Assembly: GCA_035578905.1 (NCBI GenBank)
Contig: JAQJVL010002692.1
Coordinates: 1-64,000, forward strand
From: Stictocephala bisonia
Taxonomy: Eukaryota; Arthropoda; Insecta; Hemiptera; Membracidae
Length of the DNA stretch: 64,000 nucleotides
Direction: 5' to 3'
Shown here: positions 49,265 through 60,640 of the stretch, in pieces
How positions within the stretch are numbered: the first letter of the stretch is position 1
How the letters are laid out: each line of letters opens with the position of its first letter
Translations under genes and position numbers: made by a program
The notes under the pieces: model-generated
Told to the model about the DNA's origin: nothing
Databases searched by the model: none
The model's input: only the letters and a program-made list of their open reading frames with translations

Positions 49265-50000
49265 ACACAAGATTCAAGATTCAAGATTCAAGATTAATTT
49301 AATTTACACAATAAGAACTGTTTAAAATTTTTTTATGCAAGTCAAAATACAAAAAATAACATAAAAAATCAAGGGCAAAAAATAATACACCCAAAAAAAA
49401 TCATAAGTTTAAAATTAAATTTTAAGACAATTGTTCACTATAGCCTACACAAGCCCAAAAATGACAAATTTTATTTATTTTTAGAAAAAGCTTCTTCAAT
49501 TAAAAAAAATATTTAAGGTAGGAAATAAAAAAAAAACAGCCAACATTACCCCTTAAGGCTGCATAAGAGCCTCAAACGAAAGGGATAGAAAGCCCCCCCG
49601 ACCAAAAGGCTTCTCAAAAATTGGGTTTTTAGCCCCGAGATAAACTATTGATTGTTTTTTTTATTTTGAGGGAAAAGATTAAAAAATTTAGGGCCAAAAA
49701 ATTTAAAAAAAGAAAATTTTAAAAAAAATCCAGATTGCACTTTTCAATGGTAAAAAAATTTTTTTTTACATCATATTGAGTTATGATTAAAAAATAGGGA
49801 ATTTGATTTTAAATTTTTTAAAAAAAAATACCCCCAAACCCCAAAAATTAAAAAGGGTTTGGGTTTGGGTGAGGATACCACTCGCCCGAAAAAAGCTCCC
49901 CCACAGCTGGCCCCCGTGGGCCCCGACCCCCCAACAACCTTAACGCCCTCTTTTGAAGGATAAATATTCGATTTAAAAAAAGTAAATTACAGAAAAACCC
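49265..50000 (-). mobile_element. 3' fragment of a CR1/Jockey-type LINE (LINE-C)
   Basis: On the minus strand one frame reads RIFILQKRALRLLGG followed by GPR...ELFS (49985-49880). This is the conserved 'iFxLQKRAxRxixG...hCRxLF' block of LINE ORF2 C-termini. About 600 bp downstream the element ends in three copies of TTGAATC (plus strand 'agattcaagattcaagattc', 49270-49295), a typical CR1-type tail. LINE-B has the same spacing between its LQK block and its tail. Upstream RT (50000-52000) was not readable. Confidence 0.7.
49270..49296 (-). repeat. LINE 3'-terminal heptamer tail (TTGAATC)n
   Basis: Three to four perfect copies of a 7-bp unit lie exactly where LINE-C should end. Short terminal repeats of this type are used as 3' ends by CR1-like LINEs instead of poly(A). 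Confidence 0.8.
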
Positions 50001-52349
50001 CCGAAAAAAAATTCCAAAATCTCAATCGACTCCAAAAAAGGCCAAAAAAAGCGAGGGTTTTAAGGGGCCTTACTAGAGGGGAATGAAACAAACATCTCAG
50101 GGGGAAAATAGCGGAGTTCACTGGGTCCCTACCCTTTGAAAAATGAGTGCCCCCTTGACAAAAAGTAAACTAGATTTGATTTCCCAAGGGAATTTTAAAT
50201 TGACAGAGTGGTTTTTTCCCCAAAAAAAGTGTCGCCCATGCAAAATATTTTTTGGGAAAAATTTTATTTGCGTTGAAGGGTGGAATTTAATAATAAAGGT
50301 TTTTTGGGTACATTTAGGTACAATTTAAAATTTTAAAGAAAACCCCGAAAAGTTTGAGAGAAAAATGGGGATTTAAAAAAAACGACATAGAAGAAAAATT
50401 ATTGAGATTTTTAAAAAATTTAACATGTAACGGGCAGCAAATAAAGAAAAGAGAAAAGGGGGAATTATCTAACCCCGGGTTAACGAAATTTTTGGGAAAA
50501 ATCATTTAAAAAAGAGGATAAAAATCAAAGGCCCCCCGGGGCAGAGCCCTGAGCACGCCTGTTTTGACAGTAAAAATTCAGACCCTGTGGGTTTCACCAA
50601 AGCTAGAAAATTGGGCACATTTGGGCCAACCAAACAATAATGACCGAACCCTTAAGAAGAAAACCCCCCGACGGCCCTATGGCCCCGCCCGAAAACGTAA
50701 AGGAAGACATGAAAAACCAAAATCAAAGGCCCAAAATAAGATCGCAAAAAAGGCCAAAAGTGTGGGCGCCAGAAACAAGAGAGGTCAACCAAAACCTTCA
50801 TGGGCTGATGGCCCCACTGCAAAAAGAAGTAAACCAAGTTTGGTCTGAATCCAAAAGGGCAAACCGAAATTAAGTTTTTTGAGGTTAAAAAAAGAATAGA
50901 GTCTGTTTAAAAACAATTCTTTCAAAAAAATTTAGATTAAAACGGGGGCAATCGAAATGGGGCTGTAGGAGGGTTAAAGGGCAGATCCCTTGTTCCCCCT
51001 TTTTTAAAACTGGGGATCCCTCTTGGGGAATTTTTAAAATCATAGGAAATACACCTTCCAATATAGAGAAAAATTAAATAAATAAGTCCCAAAATAGGTG
51101 CCACTTTTTGAACATATCCTTCAAAAGGGCTTGACCTAAATCCAAATTAAGGGCCCCAAAGGATTGGGGATTTTTCAAGAGGTTTACAGAAATAAAAAGT
51201 TTCAAAACCCAAAAACTCAGAGAAAACCCGGGGAATTTTGGAACAAAAAGTTTTTTTTAGAAAATAAGATTGCTTAGGTTTTAGGGGGATTTGAGGGTTT
51301 ATGCAGACCCAGATTCTCTGCTACATTCACGAAAGATTTTATTTAAAAATTGAAGCTATTAGTTTCGGATCACGTACCCCTTTTCCCCCCATGAACCGCT
51401 TTGTCCCACAAACCCCAAACCCTTTTGATTGTTTATGGGGAAATTTCCCGCAACCCATTAAAAAAACCTGCCAAGTAGCTTTTTGGGGGAATTAGAGCTA
51501 GTCGTTTAAAAAAACTCCTTCCCGCTTGCCCTTTAAATTTTGCTTCCCAAAAAAATTTATGAAAGGGGGATTTTTTGCAGGTTTTAGTAATTTTTGAGTT
51601 TCTGGAGGGCCACTTCTCTGCAGAACGTAGGCCCTCCCAAAGACGCCGCCGACTTTCCCCAAAACCTGTTCAGTTTTTGGGCCCCTTTGGTCGGGCCCCG
51701 GGTCTCTTGTTCTTTTCCCTTTAAAAAGAGGAAATGAAAAAAAAAAATAATCAGTGAAAATTTTCTGTAAAAATTTGGAAAACATAGCAAACAGTTTACT
51801 TTTCCTGAAAAACTTGATCCCAAGACTCAGATTAAAAGGAAACCCAAACAAAATTTTTTTTTAATTTTTTGACTAAATAACCCGAACTGTTTTTTTACTA
51901 GGGAAAAATGATTGGCTTTCAATTTTTGTGATGAGGGGGAAATAAACGAAATGTTTTTGACCCTCGGGGTCAAAAGGGAAAAGTATGTAAAATTTTGGGG
52001 ACTTAAAACGGGTTCGCGGGGAAAAATTTGGGTAATGAGGTTATCCAAACGGGAAACCCACTGTTTCCTAAATACTCTAGTTTTACCATGAATGGTGGGG
52101 GGAAAAAGTGAAAGCTATTCAAAAAAATCGAAAAAATGAGTTTTTCTCTTGAGACTGTTCAAAGTATTAACTTTGAAGTCCCCTAAAATTTAAAAAAATA
52201 TAAATTTCAGATCCTTGTTCAGTAAGGAAATACAAAATTTAAACCCCTCTCAAAAAAAAAGGGAAAACCGACCGAAAAGGGGGCCTGTAAAACAAAACCC
52301 ACAGTCGCTCTTATACCCGGGGGACCCGATACTGCCACCACTTCAAAGA
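50001..52349. other. Damaged sequence, no assigned gene
   Basis: Probable upstream part of LINE-C at the left, unreadable. A basic 94-codon plus frame at 50564-50848 (rich in K, R and P) overlaps a second open frame and has no known motif. Bases 51300-51800 are GC-richer with frames in several phases but no family match. Confidence 0.35.
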
Positions 52350-52355
52350 CTCGCT

Positions 52356-52382
52356 CAAGAAGAAGAAGAAGAAGAAGAAGAA
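52356..52382. repeat. (AAG)n microsatellite
   Basis: About nine AAG units sit at the border where clean consensus resumes. Confidence 0.9.
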
Positions 52383-53039
52383 CATATTGGGCTGTGTGCG
52401 TAATACAATGAACATTCAATGCCAGTTTTTCTTTCTAGCTCCTTTATTGTGAAAATATATCACCCTCATGTTCAATATTGGGGGGGGGGGGGGAATTATA
52501 AAAAATTGAAAACATACCAAGTAAAAATAAGTAAAATTAAAATAAAAGAACGCCCAATTATATTAACTTTGCTTATTTGTGATAAAATTTATTCGTATAA
52601 CATTAACATGCAGCTTTATTACATAGATAATATTAGAACAAAAAAAAAAAAAAAAAAAAAACACAAGTTTAAAATAGCCGAAACAACGATAATTAAGTTA
52701 ACGATTCGAACTTGTATTTCATAGTTTACTGTCTGTATTTATTGTGGGTTTATTCACAGAGAAAAACAAGTAGAGGTCGCATACAGTTAGAGCGCTAAAT
52801 GTGAGTCGAGTTAGTGTTTCGAGCAGTTAGTTATTTCTCCAGTCTGCCATGTGATGGCAGGACCAGCACCTTGTCAGTACTTCCCTTTACTCTCCTAAAT
52901 TCTCCAGGATAGAGGTAGTAGTTATTACTACATTTGTGTAAATATTTACATAGTTTAAATCTATTTATAACTGCCACTTAGGCATTCACAGATTTGAACT
53001 TCTCTTTGATTGAAATTTCATACCTACTACTTATTGACT
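52383..53039. other. Clean unique sequence left of the 28-bp array
   Basis: This contains a 14-G run (52480-52493), a 22-A run (52640-52661), and a perfect inverted repeat CTGCCAT-GTG-ATGGCAG at 52844-52860. No gene is recognised. Confidence 0.5.
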
Positions 53040-54832
53040 AATCAGCACCCTTTAGTACAAAGACATTTATCAGCACCCTTTAGGACAAAGGGATTTATCA
53101 GCACCCTTTAGGACAAAGGGATTTATCAGCACCCTTTAGTACAAAGGGATTTATCAGCACCCTTTACGACAAAGGAATTTATCAGCACCATTTAGGACAA
53201 AGGGATTTATCAGCACCCTTTAGGACGAAGGGATTTATCAGCACCCTTTAGTACAAAGGGATTTATCAGCACCCTTTACGACAAAGGAATTTATCAGCAC
53301 CATTTAGGACAAAGGGATTTATCAGCACCCTTTAGGACGAAGGGATTTATCAGCACAATTTAGGACAAAGGAATTTATCAGCACAATTTAGGACAAAGGA
53401 ATTTATCAGCACCCTTTAGGACAAAGGGATTTATCAGCACCCTTTAGGACAAAGGGATTTATCAGCACCCTTTAGGACAAAGGGATTTATCAGCACAATT
53501 TAGGACAAAGGAATTTATCAGCACCCTTTAGGACAAAGGGATTTATCAGCACCCTTTAGGACAAAGGGATTTATCAGCACCCTTTAGGACAAAGGGATTT
53601 ATCAGCACAATTTAGGACAAAGGAATTTATCAGCACAATTTAGGACAAAGGAATTTATCAGCACAATTTAGGACAAAGGAATTTATCAGCACCCTTTAGG
53701 ACAAAGGGATTTATCAGCACCCTTTAGGACAAAGGGATTTATCAACACCCTTTAGGACAAAGGGATTTATCAGCAACCTTTAGTACAAAAGGATTTATCA
53801 GCACCCTTTAGGACAAAGGGATTTATCAGCACTCTTTAGGAGAAAAGGATGTATCAGCACCCTTTAGGACAAAGGTATTTATCAGCACCCTTTAGGACAA
53901 AGGAATTTATCAGCAACCTTTAGTACAAAGGGATTTATCAGCACCCTTTAGGACAAAGGGATTTATCAGCACCCTTTAGGACAAAGGGATTTATCAGCAC
54001 TCTTTAGGAGAAAAGGATGTATCAGCACCCTTTAGGACAAAGGGATTTATCAACACCCTTTAGGACAAAGGGATTTATCAGCAACCTTTAGTACAAAGGG
54101 ATTTATCAGCACCCTTTAGGAGAAAAGGATGTATCAGCACCCTTTAGGACAAAGGGATTTATCAGCACTCTTTAGGAGAAAAGGATGTATCAGCACCCTT
54201 TAGGACAAAGGGATTTATCAGCACTCTTTAGGAGAAAAGGATGTATCAGCACCCTTTAGGACAAAGGGATTTATCAGCACTCTTTAGGAGAAAAGGATGT
54301 ATCAGCACCCTTTAGGACAAAGGGATTTATCAACACCCTTTAGGACAAAGGGATTTATCAGCAACCTTTAGTACAAAGGGATTTATCAGCACCCTTTAGG
54401 ACGAAGGTAATTATCAGCACTCTTTAGGAGAAAAGGATGTACCAGCATCCTTTAGGACAAAGGGATTTATCAGCAACCTTTAGGACAAAGGGATTTATCA
54501 GCACCCTTTAGGACAAAGGTATTTATCAGCACCCTTTAGGACGAAGGTAATTATCAGCACTCTTTAGGAGAAAAGGATGTACCAGCACCCTTTAGGACAA
54601 AGGGATTTATCAGCAACCTTTAGGAGAAAGGGATTTATCAGCAACCTTTAGTACAAAGGGATTTATCAGCACCCTTTAGTACAAAGGGATTTATCAGCAA
54701 CCTTTAGTACAAAGGGATTTATCAGCACCTATTAGGACGAAGGTAATTATCAGCAACCATTAGGACAAAGGGATTTATCAGCAACCTTTAGGACAAAGGG
54801 ATTTATCAGCACCCTTTAGGACGAAGGTAATT
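53040..54832. repeat. 28-bp minisatellite, about 64 copies with higher-order structure
   Basis: The unit is 'tttatcagcaccctttagga' plus 'caaaggga', spaced exactly 28 bp. Marker variants ('agtaca', 'acgaca', 'ggacga', 'ggagaaaaggatgta', 'caattta') reveal two nested periods. A four-unit, 112-bp block is repeated at 53136 and 53248, and a two-unit, 56-bp block is repeated at 54167, 54223 and 54279. Longer blocks near 54000-54110 recur at about 54280-54390. There are no spacers between units. Confidence 0.97.
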
Positions 54833-54876
54833 AAATTTTTTAAATAAATATTGTGTCTATCAAAATCTTAAATAAG

Positions 54877-55898
54877 TTAATCCCTTAAACAACTTAGTAC
54901 ATTGACAAATGTGTGATATTGACAAGGAAAATACTAATCCTACGTAATGTAATAGCAGATCAGCTGATTGTCCCTTTTATTACCAAAGGTTAATCCCTCA
55001 AACAACCTATTACATTGACAAATGTGTGATATTAACAAGGAAAATACTAATCCTACATGATGTAATAGCAGATCAGCTGATTGTCCCTTTTATTACCAAA
55101 GGTTAATCCCTCAAACAACCTATTACATTGACAAATGTGTGATATTAACAAGGAAAATACTAATCCTACATGATGTAATAGCAGATTAGCTGATTGTCCC
55201 TTTTATTACCAAAGGTTAATCCCTCAAACAACCTATTACATTGACAAATGTGTGATATTAACAAGGAAAATACTAATCCTACATGATGTAATAGCAGATC
55301 AGCTGATTGTCCCTTTTATTACCAAAGGTTAATCCCTCAAACAACCTATTACATTGACAAATGTGTGATATTAACAAGGAAAATACTAATCCTACATGAT
55401 GTAATAGCAGATCAGCTGATTGTCCCTTTTATTACCAAAGGTTAATCCCTCAAACAACTTATTACATTGACAAATGTGTGAAATTAACAAGGAAAATACT
55501 AATCCTACATGATGTAATAGCAGATCAGCTGATTGTCCCTTTTATTACCAAAGGTTAATCCCTCAAACAACCTATTACATTGACAAATGTGTGATATTAA
55601 CAAGGAAAATACTAATCCTACATGATGTAATAGCAGATCAGCTGATTGTCCCTTTTATTACCAAAGGTTAATCCCTCAAACAACTTAGTACATTGACAAA
55701 TGTGTGATATTAACAAGGAAAATACTAATCCTACATAATTTAATAGCAGATCAGCTGATTGTTCCTTTTAATTATCAAAGGTTAATCCCCCAAACAACTT
55801 AGTACATTGACAAATTTGTGATATTAACAAGGAAAATACTAATCCCACATAATTTAATAGCAGTAATAACTTGATTGTCGCTTTTATTACCAAAAAAG
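54877..55898. repeat. 113-bp satellite, nine copies
   Basis: Units starting at ttaatccc lie at 54877, 54990, 55103, 55216, 55329, 55442, 55555, 55668 and 55782: 113 bp apart throughout, 114 for the last interval. Six central copies are almost identical; the first and the last two carry more substitutions. Each well-preserved copy contains the 10-bp palindrome ATCAGCTGAT, which is lost in the final copy. Only about 45 bp separate this array from the 28-bp array. Confidence 0.97.
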
Positions 55899-56159
55899 TT
55901 CATTCCTTAAACAAAATGTTTGAGGGTTGAAGTGAAACTTCATGTGTTAGTTATTATTATTTAGATTCTCGGCCTCTTTAAACAAAAAGTTAAGAGTGAA
56001 ATCAATAGAAATAGCTTCTTATAATAATATGTGTTTATGAGTAGAGAATCTATTTCTTTATGCTATTAATACTCTTTGTACTTTTCCCTGTGAATAATAA
56101 TTAATCAGATAAACTGAACACCATTGACTGTTAGTAACATATTAAAAAATATTAATTAT
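55899..56159. other. Clean unique AT-rich sequence
   Basis: No gene is recognised. Confidence 0.45.
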
Positions 56160-57060
56160 TATAACTTTTCTATTATCAATTTGGGTAGCCACTGATCCAC
56201 TTATGTAGCCTACTGTGATCAATGTTGGTAGATATGGTAGCCACCTTCATCAACTTGGACAGCTTTGTCCTACTACGGTAGCCTGTCATCAACTTTTATA
56301 TCCGATATCAATTTGATAGTCACTGATAAACGTATACAGAAAGTCGTGATTAAGTTGTGTACACACTCATTAACTTAAGTAGCCACCCCGTGATCATCGA
56401 GGTCAATTTGGATAGGCCTTGATCAAATGGTGTTGCCATCCACGATCGCTCCACCTCGAATCTTACAGCCCACAGCAACCCCATGGGGGAGGGGTAAGTG
56501 GCGAGAGGACTTTATAGTCCTAACTTCATCCCATATAAAAACGATTTTCATTTCAACCATCATTCTTATCGCAAGTGACGTGAAAAGTCTCTGTTTACAG
56601 CATATCAGGCATCTTTTAATTTTTAGTGATCTTTTTATATTCCACTCTAGATCTAGTTGTATAGGCTTACTTATACCATTGATTGTTTATAAAACAGTTC
56701 TTAGATAGACACTCATGATCAATGTACTCCGGTGGCCACCCGTGATCAACTTAGGTTCGAGATCGCTTTACCTCGGACCTTACAGACAACTGCAACCATC
56801 ATTTTTATCACAACTCAGACAGAAATCATTTGTTTATAGCACATTCTGTCTCTTTTAAAAGTTTAGTGGTAACTTTGGATAGCCGCATTTGATCAACTTT
56901 GATAGGCACAGACCTACTTGCATAAGTACCCGTGATCACTTGGCCAGCCACTGATCAACTTATGTACTCACCGTGATCACCTAAGTAACCACTAATCTAC
57001 TTAGGCATCCCTTGGCATCTTGGCTAGCCAGCCATGATTGACATGTGTAGCCAGCCGTTC
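56160..57060. repeat. Degenerate 'gatcaactt-ggtagccac' repeat field with a nested 320-bp direct duplication
   Basis: Short irregular motifs such as 'gtagccac', 'tgatcaactt' and 'ggataggc' recur every 20-35 bp. Within them, a longer segment starting 'gatcgctccacctcg' at 56442 and 'gatcgctttacctcgg' at 56760 is duplicated about 318 bp apart, with matching 'ttacag', 'gcaacc', 'catcattcttatc/catcatttttatc' and 'gtttacagca/gtttatagca' blocks. The left copy carries an extra segment of about 75 bp. Confidence 0.7.
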
Positions 57061-58504
57061 TAAAACAAAACTCAAGAGTTCTAAAACATTTAGCTGGATC
57101 TTAGGGTTAAAAGATATAAACATTTTGTTTAACAGAAAAATCATCCCTTTTTTTAAATGAAAAAATGTAAAACCCAATTAAAAAATCTTACTTCGGATTT
57201 TCAATAATTTTCTGAAACCCCTTGGGGTTTTTTGGGAAAACGAAGCCCTAAAGGGCAATTTTATCAAAAAATTTTTTAAACAAATAAAATATTTCGGTTT
57301 TTTTAAAGTATGCGTTCAATTTTGTACCAAATTTCCGTTAAAACCCTGACATTTTCGGGTTCCCCGGGGGAAGGCCTTTACTAACATGAACTCAGGTGGG
57401 TTTGTCGTAGTTTTTTTGGTCTGGGTGGGCGACAAAATGAAAAGCCATGTGATCTACCACTTAACAATACACACCAAAAAACCACTTTACCCACTTCTGA
57501 CGTAAAATTTTGGACTGTCAAGTTTTAAATTTTTTCTTCCATTTTGCGATATAATGTATGAAAAAATTTTGAATTAAAAAAGTCAGCTATGTTATTAAAA
57601 AGAAATTTTAACCGACATAAAATTGATTTTCTAAAAAACCCAAACAAGCAAAAAAGGGTTTGTTGGGAAACTTATATCTAAAAAAAAGGTACGTTGACAT
57701 TTCCCCTTCCAATTTAGGAAAATTTTTAATTAAAAACTTATAAAAACTCATTCTATCTCTCTATCCCCCCCCTCTCAATTTTTTGGGGGAAAAGTTTATT
57801 CAATAAAAAAATGAAAAATCCCTTTTTGTTCCAGAAAGGCAGTTAAGTGAGCTCCAAATTACGCTGTTTGGACCTCAGTCAGACCATCAAAAGTAAAAAC
57901 CGGCCACATTTTAATGACTGTTGAGCCCAAATTGTGGGGAAGTAATAGAAGGGTTGAGACCCTTGCCCCAATTTTAACACAAAAAAAACCCAAAAGGGCC
58001 CAAATTTAAAAAAGCGGCTTTATGGATTTATAATAGAGCAAAATTTTTCCCCCCCTCCTCTTCCACAACAAATGGACGGAAGCGACTTTTTACTTATAGA
58101 TGACAGAAACCCCTTACGGGCAACCTCACTAAGATTAACCCCCGGGCAAACTATTAAATATTTTGCTTTTACTTTGGGACCTTTTCATAACTTTTAGAGC
58201 AAAAATCCCCCCTAAAAGGGGTTTTATAAGTAAAAAGCATAATTGATAAATAAGTTAAAATTTTACAAGTTTTTTTTAGCCCAGGGAAAGGCCTTTTTAA
58301 TTAACATTTTTAGTGTTCATGGAATAGATTCAAACAAAAATTTATAATTAAAATAAAAACCTGTTTGTACTTTGAACAGTTTTTCATTGACATACAGTGG
58401 TTTAAAGCAAATTTTATTTTGAAAAAATTTTAATTAAATTCCATTTTAAACTATCCATTTGTTAATTTTTAGTTATTTTATTTTACAAAGTGTTTTTTTG
58501 GAAA

Positions 58505-59740
58505 TTTTTTTTAAACTTTCAAACTGTAACTTATCGTTTTTTTGAAAGCTTTTCATTGAACAAACATATTAAAAATTGCTGGGGCAACTTGGAAACTGAA
58601 ACTAATTGCCATTATAAAAATGTTCATTAAAAAAAAATTTTTGGTTTCAGGAAATACGTTTAACTTTGAAACGTAACTAATTGCCTTTTTGAAAAAAGTT
58701 TATCAAAAACAAAAATGTTCAGGGAAAGGTTTACTTTAAAAACCTGTAACTAATTGCCTTTTTGAAAGATTTTTAATCATTTTTAAAGGGAAATAGGTTT
58801 ATTTTAAAAACTGTAACTAATTGCCATTTGAAAAGATTTTTATCAAAAACATATTGTTCATGGATAGGTTTACTTTGAAACTGTAACAAATTTTGCCTTT
58901 TGAAAGAGTTTATCAAAAACAATTTTTCATGGATAGGATTACTTTGAAACGTAACAATTCCCAATTTGGGAAAGATTTTTTATAAAAAAACAAAATTTTA
59001 AAAGGATGGGATTATTTTGAAACTGTAACAAATTCCCAAATTTGAAAGATTTTTTACAAAAACATTTTGTTCATGGATAGGTTTACTTTGAAACTGAAAA
59101 AAAATTGCCATTTGAAAGAAGTTTATAAAAAACATTTTGTTCATGAATAGGTTTATTTTAAAAACTGTAACAATTGCCTTTTAAAAAAGTTGTTTTTTTT
59201 AAAAAAACATATTTTTTCAGGGGAAAAGGTTTAAATTTTTGAAACGAAACCAAATTCCATTTGAAAGATGTTTCAAAAACATATTTTTCATGGATACGTT
59301 TATTTTGAAACTGAAAAAAAATTTGGGCCCATTAAAAAAGATTTTATAAAAAAACATGTTTTCATGGAAAAGGTTTATTTTGAAACTTTTTTAATTTAAT
59401 TGCCTTTTTGAAAGATGTTTATAAAAAAACATATTGTTTCATGGATGGGTTTTACTTTGAAACGAAAACTAATTGCCATTTGAAAGCATTTTTTTAAAAA
59501 CATATTATTAAAACGGGGGGGTTTATTTTAAAACCTGTAACAAATTTGCCTTAAAAAAGCTTTTCATTAAAAACATATTGTTCATCCCTTGGGGTTTAAC
59601 TTTGAAACTTTTAACCCCCATTGCCATTTGAAAGCTGTTCTTAAAAAAAAAAATTTTTTCGTGGCTAGGGTTACTTTGAAACTGAAACAAATTTTGCCTT
59701 TTCCCCCAAATTTTTTAAAACCCAATATTGAAATTGAAAA
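58505..59740 (+). repeat. About 68-bp satellite, left arm, about 17 copies
   Basis: The unit is built from 'gaaactgtaactaattgcca', 'tttgaaagatttttatcaaa', 'aacatattgttcatggatag' and 'gtttactttg'. Period is 66-70 bp, the spread coming from homopolymer noise. All copies share one orientation. Confidence 0.92.
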
Positions 59741-60224
59741 TTAACGGTTGTTGTTTAAAAAGCGACCTTCAATAGGGGATAAAAAACATTTATTACTATG
59801 GGTTTTAAAAAAAAAAAAAAATGCCCAAAAATATTTCTTTATAAGGGGGTATTTTATGAAATTGCGGTTAAATCTTCAACAAATTTAAGAAGTTTTTAAC
59901 CAAATTTTTAAACTAGGTTTTTAATTTTTTTTTTTTTAAAAAAGTAAAAAAAATTTAATAACTTACTGAAATTTACAAAATAATTAAAGCATCTTTTGGG
60001 AACAATATTTTTGGGTTAGTGAATTTTGTTAGTGCTACCCCCAACACAAAGCTAATGTCAAGAAAATTTCGTAGACCTTAGGCTTAAGGGGGCCGGGTTG
60101 CCCATAACTAGATTCTACTCGTCCATTCCCCTTTTGACAACCACGCCCAAGGGTGCAAACTCCCTTTTTTTTATAAAAAAAACCAAAAAATTAAACCCCA
60201 TGCTGTGTTTTGGGGGAAATTCCT
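59741..60224. other. Spacer between inverted satellite arms
   Basis: About 480 bp of AT-rich sequence with no satellite units and no recognised gene separates arrays in opposite orientations. Confidence 0.5.
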
Positions 60225-60640
60225 CAGTGAAACCTCTGATACTTCCAAAGTAAACCCAACTATGAAAAACATTTTTTTTAATGAACACTTGAAATGACAA
60301 TTAGTAACAGTTCAAAGTAACCCTAGCTATGAACAAATTTTTTTAGTAAATTTAGCTTTAAATATGAAAAATTAGTTACAGTTTCAATTAACCCAAATTC
60401 ATGAACAAAAAATTTTTTTAAATGAACAGATTTCAAATGACAATTAGTTACAGTTTCAAAGAAAACCTTTTTAAAGAACAATATTTTTTTTAAAATGAAC
60501 AAAATTTTCAAAATGACAATTAGTTCCCAGTTAAAAAAAAACCCTTATTAAAGAAAAAAAATTTTTTTTTAATAAACCAGTTTTTAACCAAATGAAAATT
60601 TAAAGTTACAGTTTAAAAGTAACCCTATAAATAAAACAAT
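60225..60640 (-). repeat. About 68-bp satellite, right arm in opposite orientation, 5-6 copies
   Basis: Repeats of 'gacaattagttacagtttca', 'aagtaaccct' and 'atgaacaa' are the reverse complement of the 58505-59740 unit. Together the arms form an inverted repeat around a 480-bp spacer. In this arm the unit has 'gacaatt' where the left arm mostly has 'ggcaatt' (complement view), so the arms have diverged slightly. Confidence 0.88.

Larger units (their letters stand above)
4930..52350. other. Low-quality, homopolymer-inflated consensus block
   Basis: Runs of 4-18 identical bases dominate, and tandem-repeat copies inside the block differ much more than copies in the clean blocks. Comparing copies shows the error mode: isolated bases become copies of a neighbour (for example ctgcaacacttgg read as ctgcaaaaaacttgg in the 53-bp array). 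Open frames in this block are unreliable and real coding relics are frameshifted. The left boundary lies inside the 37-bp array and the right boundary next to an AAG microsatellite. Confidence 0.8.

Noticed and set aside
50564..50873. Basic 77-94-codon plus-strand ORFs as a LINE ORF1 or ribosomal/histone-like protein
   Set aside because: Two overlapping frames are equally open and no cysteine knuckle, coiled coil or family motif is visible.
53040..54832. CRISPR array
   Set aside because: Units of 28 bp are contiguous with no unique spacers, the setting is eukaryotic, and no cas-like genes are present. This is a minisatellite.
54877..55898. Relationship between the 113-bp satellite and the 112-bp higher-order unit of the neighbouring array
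   Set aside because: The lengths nearly match (4 x 28 = 112), but I see no shared sequence, so the match is probably coincidence.
56745..56790. tRNA-like B box ('ggttcgagatcgc')
   Set aside because: No A box or cloverleaf at the right spacing; the segment belongs to the degenerate repeat field.
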